Below are positions 1 through 8,347 of a stretch of DNA of 64,000 nucleotides, piece after piece (position 1 is the stretch's first letter; every line of letters begins with the position of its first letter). The notes under the pieces were generated by a model. It worked only from the letters and a program-made list of their open reading frames with translations, was not told the origin of the DNA and did not search any database. The DNA lies in NCBI GenBank assembly GCA_002339325.1, contig DDKK01000047.1:62001-126000 (forward strand), given 5' to 3'. Origin of the DNA: Nitrospiraceae bacterium UBA2600. GTDB taxonomy: Bacteria; Nitrospirota; Thermodesulfovibrionia; Thermodesulfovibrionales; Thermodesulfovibrionaceae. The position numbers were made by a program, and so were the translations under genes.

Positions 1-258
1 ATTGTTATAAATATTGATTCTAAGACTATTCTGAAGAACAACGAAGAGATAAAAATATCAAAAACAGCCTGGGAATTACTTATCCTTCTTGTAAAAAGAC
101 GAGGAGAAATTCTGGATACTGATACAATTCTTAACTACGTATGGGGAGGCAAAGCAGTAGGTGATGAAGTAGTGAGAACCTATATAAAAGAGTTGCGAAA
201 AATACTTCCTGCAAACAGCATTATTACATACAAGGGCAGAGGATATAAGCTGAGTTGA
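1..258 (+). CDS. Response regulator, C-terminal DNA-binding domain (5' end outside window)
   Basis: The frame is open from base 1 and ends at TGA 256-258. The 85 visible residues have the layout of an OmpR/PhoB winged helix: a strand-rich start, then TAWELLILLVKRRGEILD, a recognition-helix region EVVRTYIKELRKIL, and the closing wing KGRGYKLS. The receiver domain must lie upstream of the window. The stop overlaps the TTG start of the histidine kinase, so the two are translationally coupled and form a two-component pair. The family and kinase pairing are secure. The regulated genes are unknown; the pilus genes just downstream are candidates only by position. Confidence 0.85.
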   Translation: MVINIDSKTILKNNEEIKISKTAWELLILLVKRRGEILDTDTILNYVWGGKAVGDEVVRTYIKELRKILPANSIITYKGRGYKLS

Positions 259-1154
259 ACTTCCAAATAAAAATATTCATTGTTTTTGTAATTGTGATGG
301 TAATAATCTTCTCATTCATAAACTTAGTTACAATTTATTTTTTTCTTGAAGAACAGAAGAAACATGAAAAAGAACTCATTTCAATTTACAGAGAAATCCT
401 AAAAACTAATCCAAACTATCCCCTTCCTCCTAATATGAGAAAAATTGGAAACGATGTGGAATTAGATAATACTCCGATAGATGAGAAATTCAAAGAATAC
501 TCGGCAACCCTTCTACTCTGGGAAGGCCTACTTCTTCTTTCGCTAAGTTATCTATTTTATCGCGTTTTAGACATAATTAGCATAAAAGAGAGGGAACATG
601 AAGAGTTTCTTAGATTTATCTTTTTTGTTCTCTCTCACAAAATTGGCAATTTCCTCTCTGCAACAAAAACTAATATAGAAATACTCAGACTAAAACCAGA
701 CAGTAAAGTTCTCGATAGAATTGAAAAAAGCTGTAATGTAATCTACAATGAACTAAAAAAATCAATGGAAACCATTAAAAAACTGCCCAGAGTATCAAAA
801 GGTAAACAGGTCATATCTATTAGGGAATTAATAGATAAAATAATCTCTCAGTATGACCCAGGAGAAACAAAAATAATAATCTCAACTCGCGAGACCCTTT
901 TTGAGACAAACAAAGAAGTAATAGAGATGATACTCTTTTTGCTTTTAGACAATGCCTTCAGGTATGGGTATACTAAAGTTCACATAAAAATTTGCAAAGA
1001 AGCTATTGCAATAAGAAATGATTTTTCAGAAATTTTTAAAGGTTCAGGAATAGGATTGCAGATAGTTGAGTATCTTTGCAAAACCTATAAATTAGCCTTA
1101 AAATACAGAGCAAAAGGAGAGCATTTTTTAGTAGTTTTGAAACTTAAAAAATGA
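255..1154 (+). CDS. Membrane sensor histidine kinase, short form
   Basis: This 299-residue protein starts at TTG 255, inside the stop of the response regulator. Two membrane segments (about residues 7-31 and 84-104) flank a short extracytoplasmic loop of about 50 residues. A dimerisation/phosphoacceptor helix follows with FVLSHKIGNFL, H128 being the likely phosphorylated histidine. The ATPase domain shows an N box (LLLDNAFRYG) and a G2 box (GSGIGLQIVEYL). The usual DxGxGI box between them is missing and the lid region is very short, so nucleotide binding may be atypical. It belongs to the HisKA/HATPase superfamily and the signal sensed is unknown. It presumably phosphorylates the regulator encoded immediately upstream. 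Confidence 0.85.
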   Translation: MNFQIKIFIVFVIVMVIIFSFINLVTIYFFLEEQKKHEKELISIYREILKTNPNYPLPPNMRKIGNDVELDNTPIDEKFKEYSATLLLWEGLLLLSLSYLFYRVLDIISIKEREHEEFLRFIFFVLSHKIGNFLSATKTNIEILRLKPDSKVLDRIEKSCNVIYNELKKSMETIKKLPRVSKGKQVISIRELIDKIISQYDPGETKIIISTRETLFETNKEVIEMILFLLLDNAFRYGYTKVHIKICKEAIAIRNDFSEIFKGSGIGLQIVEYLCKTYKLALKYRAKGEHFLVVLKLKK

Positions 1155-1293
1155 TTTAATAGACATTCCCGTTTCTATAGTTTTATGGACACAATCAACT
1201 AAAATTGGCCCAATAAATCTCTCACAAAACTTTCACGTTTTTTTGATATTTTTTTGTTAAACTTTTAACAGCTAAGAAACTGGAGGTATGAAG

Positions 1294-1587
1294 GTGAGAT
1301 TATTATTGATAGTTTCTATTCTAATTTTAATACCAGTTTTAATACCAGCTTTATCAATTGCTGTGGATGAACTATATCTAACAGGAAAAGTTGTTTATTA
1401 TGAACCAGACACAGGAAAAATAAAGATTGATGTCTTCAGCGACTCTTGCAAGGGATTAAGAGAATTTTATACAGAAAAAAAACTCTCCAAGGAATTGATA
1501 TTAAATAGAGTTATCGATTTCGGAATTGACTCAGACCACTGCGATAGATTTAAAACACACACGATAACTACACCTCTTTTAAAGTGA
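1294..1587 (+). CDS. Small exported protein of unknown function at the head of the pilus operon
   Basis: The protein has about 97 residues and a clear N-terminal signal peptide (LLLIVSILILIPVLIPALSI), followed by a small soluble domain with two cysteines (DSCKG, DHCDR). An ATG lies at 1288, but GGAGG at 1282-1286 is only 1 nt before it. GTG at 1294 has a 7-nt spacing and is the better start. The gene ends 7 nt before pilY1 and is probably cotranscribed with it. I do not recognise a family. By location it is a periplasmic or surface accessory of the type IV pilus tip. The sequence VYYEPDTGKIKIDVF suggests a small beta domain. Confidence 0.6.
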   Translation: MRLLLIVSILILIPVLIPALSIAVDELYLTGKVVYYEPDTGKIKIDVFSDSCKGLREFYTEKKLSKELILNRVIDFGIDSDHCDRFKTHTITTPLLK

Positions 1588-1594
1588 GGATGTT

Positions 1595-4500
1595 ATGAAA
1601 AAGTTAATTTTATTTATTTCTATTCTCTTACTTTGCCTCCTAATTAAAGACCATCCATCTGTGGAGTCCGTTGACATGGGAACATACTGCCACATTCCTC
1701 CAGGCGTTGGTGAAATAGCTCCGCCCAATGTTTTACTATTAATCGATGAAAGTGGCTCAATGTCATGGTGTGCATACAATCCAACCAGCAGTAATAGTGA
1801 TTGCTGTAGTAATTCTGCAGGATGCGGCTGGACTTATCGTGACAATGAAGAAGGCTACTTTATTCCAGATAAAATATACCGATACAACTCTACAGGAAGC
1901 TACTGGGAAGAGACAACAGGAACCGCCGCTTCATGTCCTAAAATAGCTTCAGGTATAAACACTTCAAATAGATATAAGGGTTCTTGTCTAAATTTCTTAT
2001 ACATGAGAAGAATTGACCTTTTAAGATGGGCATTGACAGGCGGCAAGCCAAACAGCTGTGATTCAAATGATAATAGAAAATGTAATCCAGAGACCTATCC
2101 TAACTCATATATAAGCTGTGACAGTTATGGATGCATTTTAAGTTCTGACAGCGGACAAAAAGTTAAAGTACCATGGAGTAGGATTACCGGCTCTGAGGGA
2201 GGGCTATTGTTTCAAGTTAAAAACTTTGAAATACGTCCCAGATTTGGTGCAATGTTTTTCTCAGCCAACGGAATACGAACAAACAAGACATATATAGGAG
2301 ACTTTACAAGTTCTGCCACCTACGATGCATCAAATCCTTATAAAAATACCATTACTCTAATAAACTATGAAGCACCCAGTGGCTCAACTCCTATTGCTCC
2401 TGCTCTATGGGATGCATACAACTACTTCAGGCAAAATTCTCCTCAGTATGGAGGTTTTACTCCGAACACAGGAACAGAGTATTGGAGAAACCCACTTTAC
2501 CAATGCTTTGACGAAAACAATGACGGTAGCTGTCAAAGCAATGAACTAAAACCTGTTCCGTGTGCAAAAAATTTTATTATCCTCCTTACCGATGGACAGT
2601 GGAATAGAGGTGGAAATCCTGTAAATGCTGCATGTAGCATAGACATAGGTTATGAATCTTCCTCTGCAGACCCTGTTGTTCCTGCATACTGGTTACATAA
2701 AAGAGGGTTTAACAACCCCGTTGATGGCAGGACAGGAACATATTTTGTTGACTCAATATATGGAATAGGACTTTGGCTTGGAGGAACAGGTGAAAAATCT
2801 CTAAAACATGTGGCCATGTATGGTTCCTTTGATAGAAGCAAAACATGGCCTGGGAACCTAACGGACTATCCAAGAACTAATACTTGTACCGTTGATGACT
2901 GTTGTTCTACTTCAAACTGTGGAAAAGGAAGTCCATGCACATCCCTTCCACCTTCATCAACAGATTGGGACAAAAATGGAGATGGAATACCGGATACTTT
3001 TGCTGCGGCCTCCAATGCCAGAGAAGTTAAAGCAGCTTTAAGTTATGCCATAAGCTCAATCATGAGCAAATCTTCGTCTGGTGCCACTGTTGCTACTTTA
3101 TCTTCAAGAAGCGGAATTTCCTCACTAATTCTTCAACCCTACTATTATCCCAAGGTTCCCGATACTGAAGTTCAATGGATTGGATTTTTAAGAGCCTTTT
3201 GGGTGGATTTAACAGGAAATATTAGAGAGGATTCTTTAGCCAATAAAATTCTTGACCTTGCCTCTGGTAGTCTTGACAGAATAATACAGTTTTTCGTTGA
3301 CATAACTGGAAATACAAAAATTACAAGACTTCAAAATGCCAGCACTTGCACTGCCACAGACACAGTATCAATAGATGAGGTCAGTTCCGTATTCAACAGT
3401 GGCTGTTGGCTGGCAAATACCTCTCCTACTGATAGAGTTATTAAATTCAATAAAAGTGGCTCTCTTGCCGATTTTTCAACTGCTGAAGCATCACATCTCG
3501 CAGGAGTATGGGATGATATAGATAGCACTATTAATTCTACAAATGCCGCCTGTATTGTAAGATATCTAAGAGGTGAAAATCTTTCCTCTGATGCAACCTG
3601 TAAAAACTTATCATATGTCAAAAGAATGAGAGAGTTGAATATAAATCATTTCTGCGGTTCAAATGTCACAAAAACATGGAAATTGGGAGACATCATACAT
3701 TCTACACCATCCGTTACTTCAGATAAACCACAAAATTTCTACCATCTAAGATATGGCGATATCTCCTATCGGTCATATATCACCTCTGATGATTACAGAA
3801 GACGTGCATCTATAGCATATGTTGGTGCTAATGACGGGATGCTTCATGCTTTCAGAATAGGTACTATAAAAACTCAGGCTAATGTAAATCAGCCAGCAAA
3901 ACTTCAAAACTCTCCAAACGATTCCGGAACTGGAAATATTAGCAAGGAGGAATGGGCATTTATACCCAAAAATGCTTTGCCCTATTTACTATGGTATGGA
4001 CATTACGACTACTGCCACATTCCAACAATTGATTACAGAACGTTAATTTTTGATGCTTCCATAAATGGAGATGCAACTGCATCGAAAACAGTATCAAGTT
4101 GGAGAACAATTCTTGTCGGAGTTATGGGATTTGGAGGTAAAAAGTTAGACTTAGGCTCTGGAAACATATACAGTTCTTCAATATTTGTTCTTGACCTTAC
4201 TGATTGGCTAAACGGCACTTCATCTTCCCCTACTCTTTTATGGGAGGCCACTTTACCAGATAATACACTTACCACATCATTCCCAACAATTGTCAGGCTT
4301 GGTGATAAGAATAATAACGGAGAATGGTATGTGGTAATAGGAACAGGACCGAAAGGACCTGAAGCGCTTTCATACGAAAATTCTGCCAAAATATATTTTT
4401 ACAATCTCAGAAATGGCAGTCTTGTAAAAAGTCTAACGGTAAACGTTGTTGGGGCTTTAGCCGCTGTAGGAGATATTTATAATGTTGATGTAGATGATGA

Positions 4501-5338
4501 TTATCAAGATGATGTAATCTATTTCGGTTTATATGGTAAAACAACAACAGATAACAGCTGGGGTAATTTCTATAAAATATCGCTTAGAAGTGGCAGTTCT
4601 TACAAAACCATATCAAGCCTCAATGATTCACACATAAGTTTAGCTGTTAATCTCTCTACATTTAAAACTGGTAATCATCAACCTCCTGTATTTGCCGCTC
4701 CCGCATTTACACTTGATGAATCAAGTAATCTCTGGATATTCTTAGGAACAGGAAAATTTCTAAATAACAATGATAAAAATATTCCCTATATGAATTATTT
4801 AATCGGATACAAAGACCCCTTCTGGAATACTACAGGAACTACTGTTACAAAAGCTGACCTTGTGAATGTTAAATCAATCCTTACGACTAATACCTCTCTA
4901 TATCTTACAGAAAGAGAATGCATATGTGACAACTCAGGATGTTCATTGAGGGATATAAATTATTACAAAACTCAACTAAGCGGCAATGTAAATGTTAATA
5001 CAGGATGGTATTACTACCTCAATGGGGAAGCGATAATCTCTCAACCTTTTCTTTACGGTGAATTGGTGAATAGTCTCGTTTTTATTCCACCAGTAAACAT
5101 ATGCGACTATTCTGGCAAAACAAGATATATAGCTTTACACTACAAGCTTCTCCTTGAACAGAACAAAACTGTGGTCATTGACCAGATAATCGGTGCTGGA
5201 ACTCCGCCACTGGGACAGCCCTTCCAGGCTCTACCAAGTGGAAAACTAATTGTTCAGACATCGGCAGGAACAATTATTAAACTGCCAACTCCAACAGTTT
5301 TAGCACAAGGTAAATTTATAACATGGATAGAAAAATAG
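1595..5338 (+). CDS. pilY1: PilY1-like type IV pilus tip adhesin/assembly protein
   Basis: This 1247-residue secreted protein begins with a signal peptide (KKLILFISILLLCLLI). A von Willebrand factor A-like region follows, with the metal-site motif DESGS near residue 52 and many paired cysteines. The C-terminal third matches the PilY1/PilC beta-propeller: YVGANDGMLHAF near residue 750 and an Asp-rich calcium-binding loop DVDVDDDYQDD near residue 965. In this family the protein sits at the pilus tip with minor pilins, controls retraction and binds surfaces, with calcium modulating function. The start has GAGG upstream. The stop overlaps the next gene, a minor pilin, by 16 nt. Length and domain order are typical of the family. 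Confidence 0.9.
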   Translation: MKKLILFISILLLCLLIKDHPSVESVDMGTYCHIPPGVGEIAPPNVLLLIDESGSMSWCAYNPTSSNSDCCSNSAGCGWTYRDNEEGYFIPDKIYRYNSTGSYWEETTGTAASCPKIASGINTSNRYKGSCLNFLYMRRIDLLRWALTGGKPNSCDSNDNRKCNPETYPNSYISCDSYGCILSSDSGQKVKVPWSRITGSEGGLLFQVKNFEIRPRFGAMFFSANGIRTNKTYIGDFTSSATYDASNPYKNTITLINYEAPSGSTPIAPALWDAYNYFRQNSPQYGGFTPNTGTEYWRNPLYQCFDENNDGSCQSNELKPVPCAKNFIILLTDGQWNRGGNPVNAACSIDIGYESSSADPVVPAYWLHKRGFNNPVDGRTGTYFVDSIYGIGLWLGGTGEKSLKHVAMYGSFDRSKTWPGNLTDYPRTNTCTVDDCCSTSNCGKGSPCTSLPPSSTDWDKNGDGIPDTFAAASNAREVKAALSYAISSIMSKSSSGATVATLSSRSGISSLILQPYYYPKVPDTEVQWIGFLRAFWVDLTGNIREDSLANKILDLASGSLDRIIQFFVDITGNTKITRLQNASTCTATDTVSIDEVSSVFNSGCWLANTSPTDRVIKFNKSGSLADFSTAEASHLAGVWDDIDSTINSTNAACIVRYLRGENLSSDATCKNLSYVKRMRELNINHFCGSNVTKTWKLGDIIHSTPSVTSDKPQNFYHLRYGDISYRSYITSDDYRRRASIAYVGANDGMLHAFRIGTIKTQANVNQPAKLQNSPNDSGTGNISKEEWAFIPKNALPYLLWYGHYDYCHIPTIDYRTLIFDASINGDATASKTVSSWRTILVGVMGFGGKKLDLGSGNIYSSSIFVLDLTDWLNGTSSSPTLLWEATLPDNTLTTSFPTIVRLGDKNNNGEWYVVIGTGPKGPEALSYENSAKIYFYNLRNGSLVKSLTVNVVGALAAVGDIYNVDVDDDYQDDVIYFGLYGKTTTDNSWGNFYKISLRSGSSYKTISSLNDSHISLAVNLSTFKTGNHQPPVFAAPAFTLDESSNLWIFLGTGKFLNNNDKNIPYMNYLIGYKDPFWNTTGTTVTKADLVNVKSILTTNTSLYLTERECICDNSGCSLRDINYYKTQLSGNVNVNTGWYYYLNGEAIISQPFLYGELVNSLVFIPPVNICDYSGKTRYIALHYKLLLEQNKTVVIDQIIGAGTPPLGQPFQALPSGKLIVQTSAGTIIKLPTPTVLAQGKFITWIEK

Positions 5339-5793
5339 CAGGTTTTAGCCTATTTGAAGTGTTAATAGTTATTGCTATTATTAGCATTCTCATGTTTTTC
5401 TCGATAAATTGGTATCTGAGATATCAATCTCAAAGATTATTGCAGCAAGCAGCAAATAATATAGCAAATGAATTGGGCTGGATAAAAGCTCAATCTATTG
5501 GAAGCGTTCCTCACGGAATTTTTATTGATGACAATAACAGAAGGAGATACATAATATTCAGAGATAACAATTTAGACTGCAATAGAAACATTGACGGAAG
5601 TGAAGACATTAGGACAGTAAATCTTCCAAATACAGTTAATGCCACAGCCGGTATAGTTATCACAGTAGATCGAAGAGGATATCCTCTCAATGCTATATGT
5701 GGATTGGGAATGCAAACTATTAGATTAAGAGAAGATTTTGGAAATGAAAAAGAGGTTATAATTGACAGATATGGTAGGATTAGGATTCAATAA
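5323..5793 (+). CDS. Minor pilin, GspH/FimT type
   Basis: This 156-residue protein has a type III (prepilin) signal. A short basic leader ends in AG, followed by FSLFEVLIVIAIISILMFF, with the conserved glutamate at position 5 of the mature protein. Cleavage and N-methylation by PilD are expected after the glycine. The C-terminal domain (about residues 40-156) has the FimT/GspH pattern, including a conserved region with ITVDRRGYP and a final IIDRYGRIRIQ strand. It overlaps pilY1 by 16 nt and the next pilin gene by 32 nt, so the cluster is one tightly coupled operon. In related systems such pilins prime pilus assembly together with PilV, PilW, PilX and PilY1. Confidence 0.88.
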   Translation: MDRKIAGFSLFEVLIVIAIISILMFFSINWYLRYQSQRLLQQAANNIANELGWIKAQSIGSVPHGIFIDDNNRRRYIIFRDNNLDCNRNIDGSEDIRTVNLPNTVNATAGIVITVDRRGYPLNAICGLGMQTIRLREDFGNEKEVIIDRYGRIRIQ

Positions 5794-6409
5794 GAAAGGC
5801 TTCACTCTAATTGAATTGCTTATTGCGATTTTAATTTTAATGGTAATACTGTTAGGTCTTCTCAGAGGAATAATAGAATATTCGAGATATACAATAAGGG
5901 TAAAGATGAAAGATAGGGCAGTTGAAATAGCAAGAACTCTATCAGCAGACCTTGAAAGAATGCCTTATGCAAAGGACGAAAGCGGAACTCCATCAATTTT
6001 TTACTCTAACAATAACAACTGGAATAATTCTACATGTACAAATGTATGTTCCTTTGAAAATCAAAATGCCGATGGAGATGATTTCATAGATTTTTACGAC
6101 CCTTACAATGGTCTGGGCAATTTTTCCTTGCCTTTAGCAAATTTAAACAACATGCGATTAATACCTTCGTCAGATGGAGTAAACTCTTTATGTCAATGCA
6201 ATGGTAACAACTGCCCAGCAAATCTTCCCGTTTGCACCTACGAGGGATTTTCTGATAGAAGAATATACGCAGGCATAAATGTGGCAAGAATTATCGACGA
6301 ATCAGGCAGAGAAACGGGTAAGGTAGCTGCTGTAATAGTATGGTATTTCGAACCATTTACAAACAGACTTCAGATTATGAATACAATAGTTGTTAAGGAC
6401 AACAAATGA
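5762..6409 (+). CDS. pilV: Minor pilin, PilV-like
   Basis: This protein of about 215 residues has the prepilin motif KKGFTLIELLIAILILMVILLGLLRG, with Glu5 after the predicted cleavage site. The start is uncertain. TTG 5762 has AGAGG at a good distance and gives a 12-residue leader, while ATG 5771 lies 9 nt further and still keeps the leader. The globular part has two cysteine groups (CTNVCSF and CQCNGNNCPANLPVC), suggesting disulfides in the periplasm or on the pilus tip. The order FimT-PilV-PilW-PilX is the classical minor pilin order, which supports the name more than sequence identity does. Confidence 0.8.
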   Translation: MTDMVGLGFNKKGFTLIELLIAILILMVILLGLLRGIIEYSRYTIRVKMKDRAVEIARTLSADLERMPYAKDESGTPSIFYSNNNNWNNSTCTNVCSFENQNADGDDFIDFYDPYNGLGNFSLPLANLNNMRLIPSSDGVNSLCQCNGNNCPANLPVCTYEGFSDRRIYAGINVARIIDESGRETGKVAAVIVWYFEPFTNRLQIMNTIVVKDNK

Positions 6410-7335
6410 ATAACAGAGGATTTTCAATAATAGAAATACTTGTTGTAATTGCCATCTTAAGTATTCTTGCAGGTGGAATATTTTCGGCCTTTCAATTTAT
6501 GGCAAGAGAAAATGCACAAAGACACTTTGTTGCCAAACAAGAACAAGATGCAGCTGTTTTGACTTCCCAACTAACTAAAGACATTGAAACTGCCGGTTTC
6601 GGAGTAGACAGAGACAATTTACAGAATATTTCTGTTGGAAATACTCTCACTTTCATCAGTTTAGCCTCAAGGGAAGAGTCGAGGTCTGGATGTTGGGCAA
6701 TGGTAAGACCTGACAGAACAATGGATATAAGAAGCACAACTTACAGAGGATTAAATTGTGACTTAAATCCAAAAAATTTCTGGTATGTAATACTTGACCC
6801 TGTAAGTAAAAGAAATAGGTGTCCGTCTTCATCAGACTTTTTGTGTCAATGTGGAGTAGATGATACAAGATGTGATGAAGAATATATAAATACTCTCGCA
6901 TTTTTTGCTACTGAACGGAATAATTTGGTATTTCCTAATGACTTCCGAGTAACGTATTTTCTCAACAATGCTAATTTACCAAGAGAGTGTGCTCCAGGCA
7001 CTTTTAATCTTATGAAATCAGTAGGACAAGATAATGCTCAACCTATGATTTCATGTGTCCAGTCTTTTCTTGTAAGGGCTTATGTGGGGAATGAAAACAA
7101 TCCTCAATTGGACAACAGTATCGGAGATTTAAGCAATTTTAGAAATATGATAAGATTGTGTATGATAATTCAAGTTGGTGGTAGGCAAACATCATCAACA
7201 AATTTACCTCAGTTTAGCAATGAATGTGGTGGTGGACCAAATATAGATAACAATTGGTGGAATAACACAGGAAGGTGGTATAGATGGAAGGTAATAGAAC
7301 AGGACATCGTTTTAAGAAACTATCAGGCAAGATAG
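6406..7335 (+). CDS. pilW: Minor pilin, PilW-like
   Basis: This 309-residue protein starts at ATG 6406, overlapping the previous stop by 4 nt. The prepilin signal NNRGFSIIEILVVIAILSIL has glutamate at mature position 5 and is followed by a long N-terminal helix. The large C-terminal domain contains several cysteines (CPSSSDFLCQC, DDTRCDEE) likely to form disulfides. PilW homologues are the longest minor pilins and join the PilV/PilX/PilY1 tip complex. The length and third position in the cluster agree with that. Confidence 0.8.
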   Translation: MNNRGFSIIEILVVIAILSILAGGIFSAFQFMARENAQRHFVAKQEQDAAVLTSQLTKDIETAGFGVDRDNLQNISVGNTLTFISLASREESRSGCWAMVRPDRTMDIRSTTYRGLNCDLNPKNFWYVILDPVSKRNRCPSSSDFLCQCGVDDTRCDEEYINTLAFFATERNNLVFPNDFRVTYFLNNANLPRECAPGTFNLMKSVGQDNAQPMISCVQSFLVRAYVGNENNPQLDNSIGDLSNFRNMIRLCMIIQVGGRQTSSTNLPQFSNECGGGPNIDNNWWNNTGRWYRWKVIEQDIVLRNYQAR

Positions 7336-7796
7336 ACAGCAGAGGAATTGCCCTACCCTCTGCACTTCTTATCGGAGTTTTTGCTCTATTAGTATTGACA
7401 GGAATATATTTTGCACTTACTAAGCTTTTTGGTTCTTCTCAAACTATAAAAACATATTCTTCCGTGCGTGATGCTGCTGCGGGAGGGGTTCATTATGCAA
7501 TTGCCACAAGAGGCTTCGATATCTATAACAGAGCGCTCAACGGTGAGATATCAGACGGTCACTGCGAAAATTTTAACATTCAGTTTAGATTACAAAATGC
7601 TACAGGAGTTTTTGATAATAATATTCAAATCTGTTATACAGGTAGAGGAGAATTCAAAACAGGCTTTGCCAAAGAGAGAGTTATTGGTAGCGGAACAGCA
7701 GGAGTTTTTGAATATTGGCTTTTGTTTACTATAATTTCCGAAACTACAGGTCCTCAAGGAACTCGTTCCCGCGTTGAAGCTGTTTATGCTCGTTAG
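7284..7796 (+). CDS. PilX-like minor pilin
   Basis: This 170-residue protein starts at ATG 7284, with a 52-nt overlap with pilW. A 20-residue basic leader precedes SRGIALPSALLIGVFALLVL and a helix with LTKLFGSSQTIKTYSSVRDAAAGG. This resembles PilX and other general pilins that lack glutamate at mature position 5. The last gene of the cluster, it is followed by a tRNA on the other strand. It probably completes the pilus tip complex with PilV, PilW and PilY1. The PilX assignment rests on the leader pattern, the small size and the position. Confidence 0.72.
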   Translation: MEGNRTGHRFKKLSGKIDSRGIALPSALLIGVFALLVLTGIYFALTKLFGSSQTIKTYSSVRDAAAGGVHYAIATRGFDIYNRALNGEISDGHCENFNIQFRLQNATGVFDNNIQICYTGRGEFKTGFAKERVIGSGTAGVFEYWLLFTIISETTGPQGTRSRVEAVYAR

Positions 7797-7851
7797 AAAT
7801 AAGCATTAACAAAAGTTATAAGGCAAGAAAAAAATTGTGACTTATTTTATA

Positions 7852-7925
7852 TGGCGGCGAAGGGATTCGAACCCCTGACACGACGGATATGAGCCGTCTG
7901 CTCTGACCAACTGAGCTACGCCGCC
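7852..7925 (-). tRNA. tRNA-Met (CAT), elongator type
   Basis: On the minus strand the 74-nt cloverleaf folds with acceptor arms GGCGGCG/CGCCGCC, D arm AGCTCAGTTGGTCAGAGC, anticodon stem GACGG/CCGTC with loop CTCATAT (anticodon CAT), and T arm GGGGTTCGAATCCC. The discriminator is A and CCA is not encoded. The fully paired first acceptor base pair and the D-arm sequence fit an elongator methionine tRNA rather than an initiator. The Ile2 (lysidine) type is possible but less likely from the overall sequence. Confidence 0.95.
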
Positions 7926-7934
7926 GAATATTAT

Positions 7935-7964
7935 AATATAGCAAAATATGTTTTCCTTTAGCAA
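7935..7964 (-). promoter_or_regulatory. Probable sigma-70 promoter of tRNA-Met
   Basis: On the minus strand TTGCTA (7959-7964) is followed after 18 nt by TATATT (7935-7940), 9 nt upstream of the first tRNA base. The alternative CTATAT gives a spacing of 17. The region is AT-rich, so the -10 element is only moderately certain. Confidence 0.45.
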
Positions 7965-7994
7965 ACACCTCTGAAAGCCAAATAAAAATTTTCC

Positions 7995-8024
7995 TTTACT
8001 TTTTATCCATTGGCATGTTATAAA
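7995..8024 (+). promoter_or_regulatory. Probable sigma-70 promoter of the cold-shock gene
   Basis: TTTACT (7995-8000) and TATAAA (8019-8024) are separated by 18 nt, upstream of an approximately 70-nt leader of the cold-shock gene. It diverges from the tRNA promoter. Confidence 0.45.
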
Positions 8025-8030
8025 AGAGAA

Positions 8031-8098
8031 GCTTAGCATTTTGCGAGCTTTCAGTACCTGCCGTAGGTAGGAAGACACAGAAGGAGGTTTTAAGAAGT
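8031..8098 (+). promoter_or_regulatory. Structured 5' leader of the cold-shock mRNA
   Basis: The leader holds a small hairpin, TACCT (8055-8059) paired with AGGTA (8065-8069) around GCCGT, followed by a strong ribosome binding site AAGGAGG 12 nt before the start codon. Cold-shock genes often carry long leaders that change fold with temperature. A regulatory role here is inference. Confidence 0.35.
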
Positions 8099-8302
8099 AT
8101 GGCTTTTGAAGGACGTGTTAAGTGGTTTAATGAGTCTAAGGGTTTTGGTTTTATTCAGCAGGACGGTGGTCAGGATGTCTTTGTCCATTACTCATCAATC
8201 AAAGGAGATGGTTTTAAAACCCTAAAACAGGGTGACAGAGTTAAATTTGAAGTTGTTGAAGGAGACAGAGGCCCCAAAGCAGTTAATGTAGAAAAAGTCT
8301 GA
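8099..8302 (+). CDS. Cold-shock protein, CspA family
   Basis: This 67-residue single OB-fold protein has the nucleic-acid binding motifs RNP1 (KGFGFIQ, residues 14-20) and RNP2 (VFVHY, 27-31), plus the conserved GRVKWFN start and the GPKAVNV end. It has the usual length for bacterial Csp. It binds single-stranded RNA/DNA and acts as an RNA chaperone in the cytoplasm. It is monocistronic: its own promoter lies upstream and a strong terminator 9 nt after the stop. The strong AAGGAGG site suggests high expression. Confidence 0.97.
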   Translation: MAFEGRVKWFNESKGFGFIQQDGGQDVFVHYSSIKGDGFKTLKQGDRVKFEVVEGDRGPKAVNVEKV

Positions 8303-8311
8303 AAACTCTAA

Positions 8312-8333
8312 GGGGGACACAATGTCCCCCTTT
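8312..8333 (+). terminator. Intrinsic terminator of the cold-shock gene
   Basis: GGGGGACA (8312-8319) pairs with TGTCCCCC (8323-8330) around a 3-nt loop, followed by TTT. It lies 9 nt after the stop. The lipA start is only 14 nt further, so lipA depends on read-through or a promoter not obvious to me. Confidence 0.85.
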
Positions 8334-8347
8334 CATAAACCCTTCCT

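Noticed and set aside
3331..4389. Long minus-strand open frames inside pilY1 (about 96 and 118 codons)
   Set aside because: They lie entirely opposite a well-supported gene, have no ribosome binding site and show no protein features beyond serine-rich antisense sequence.
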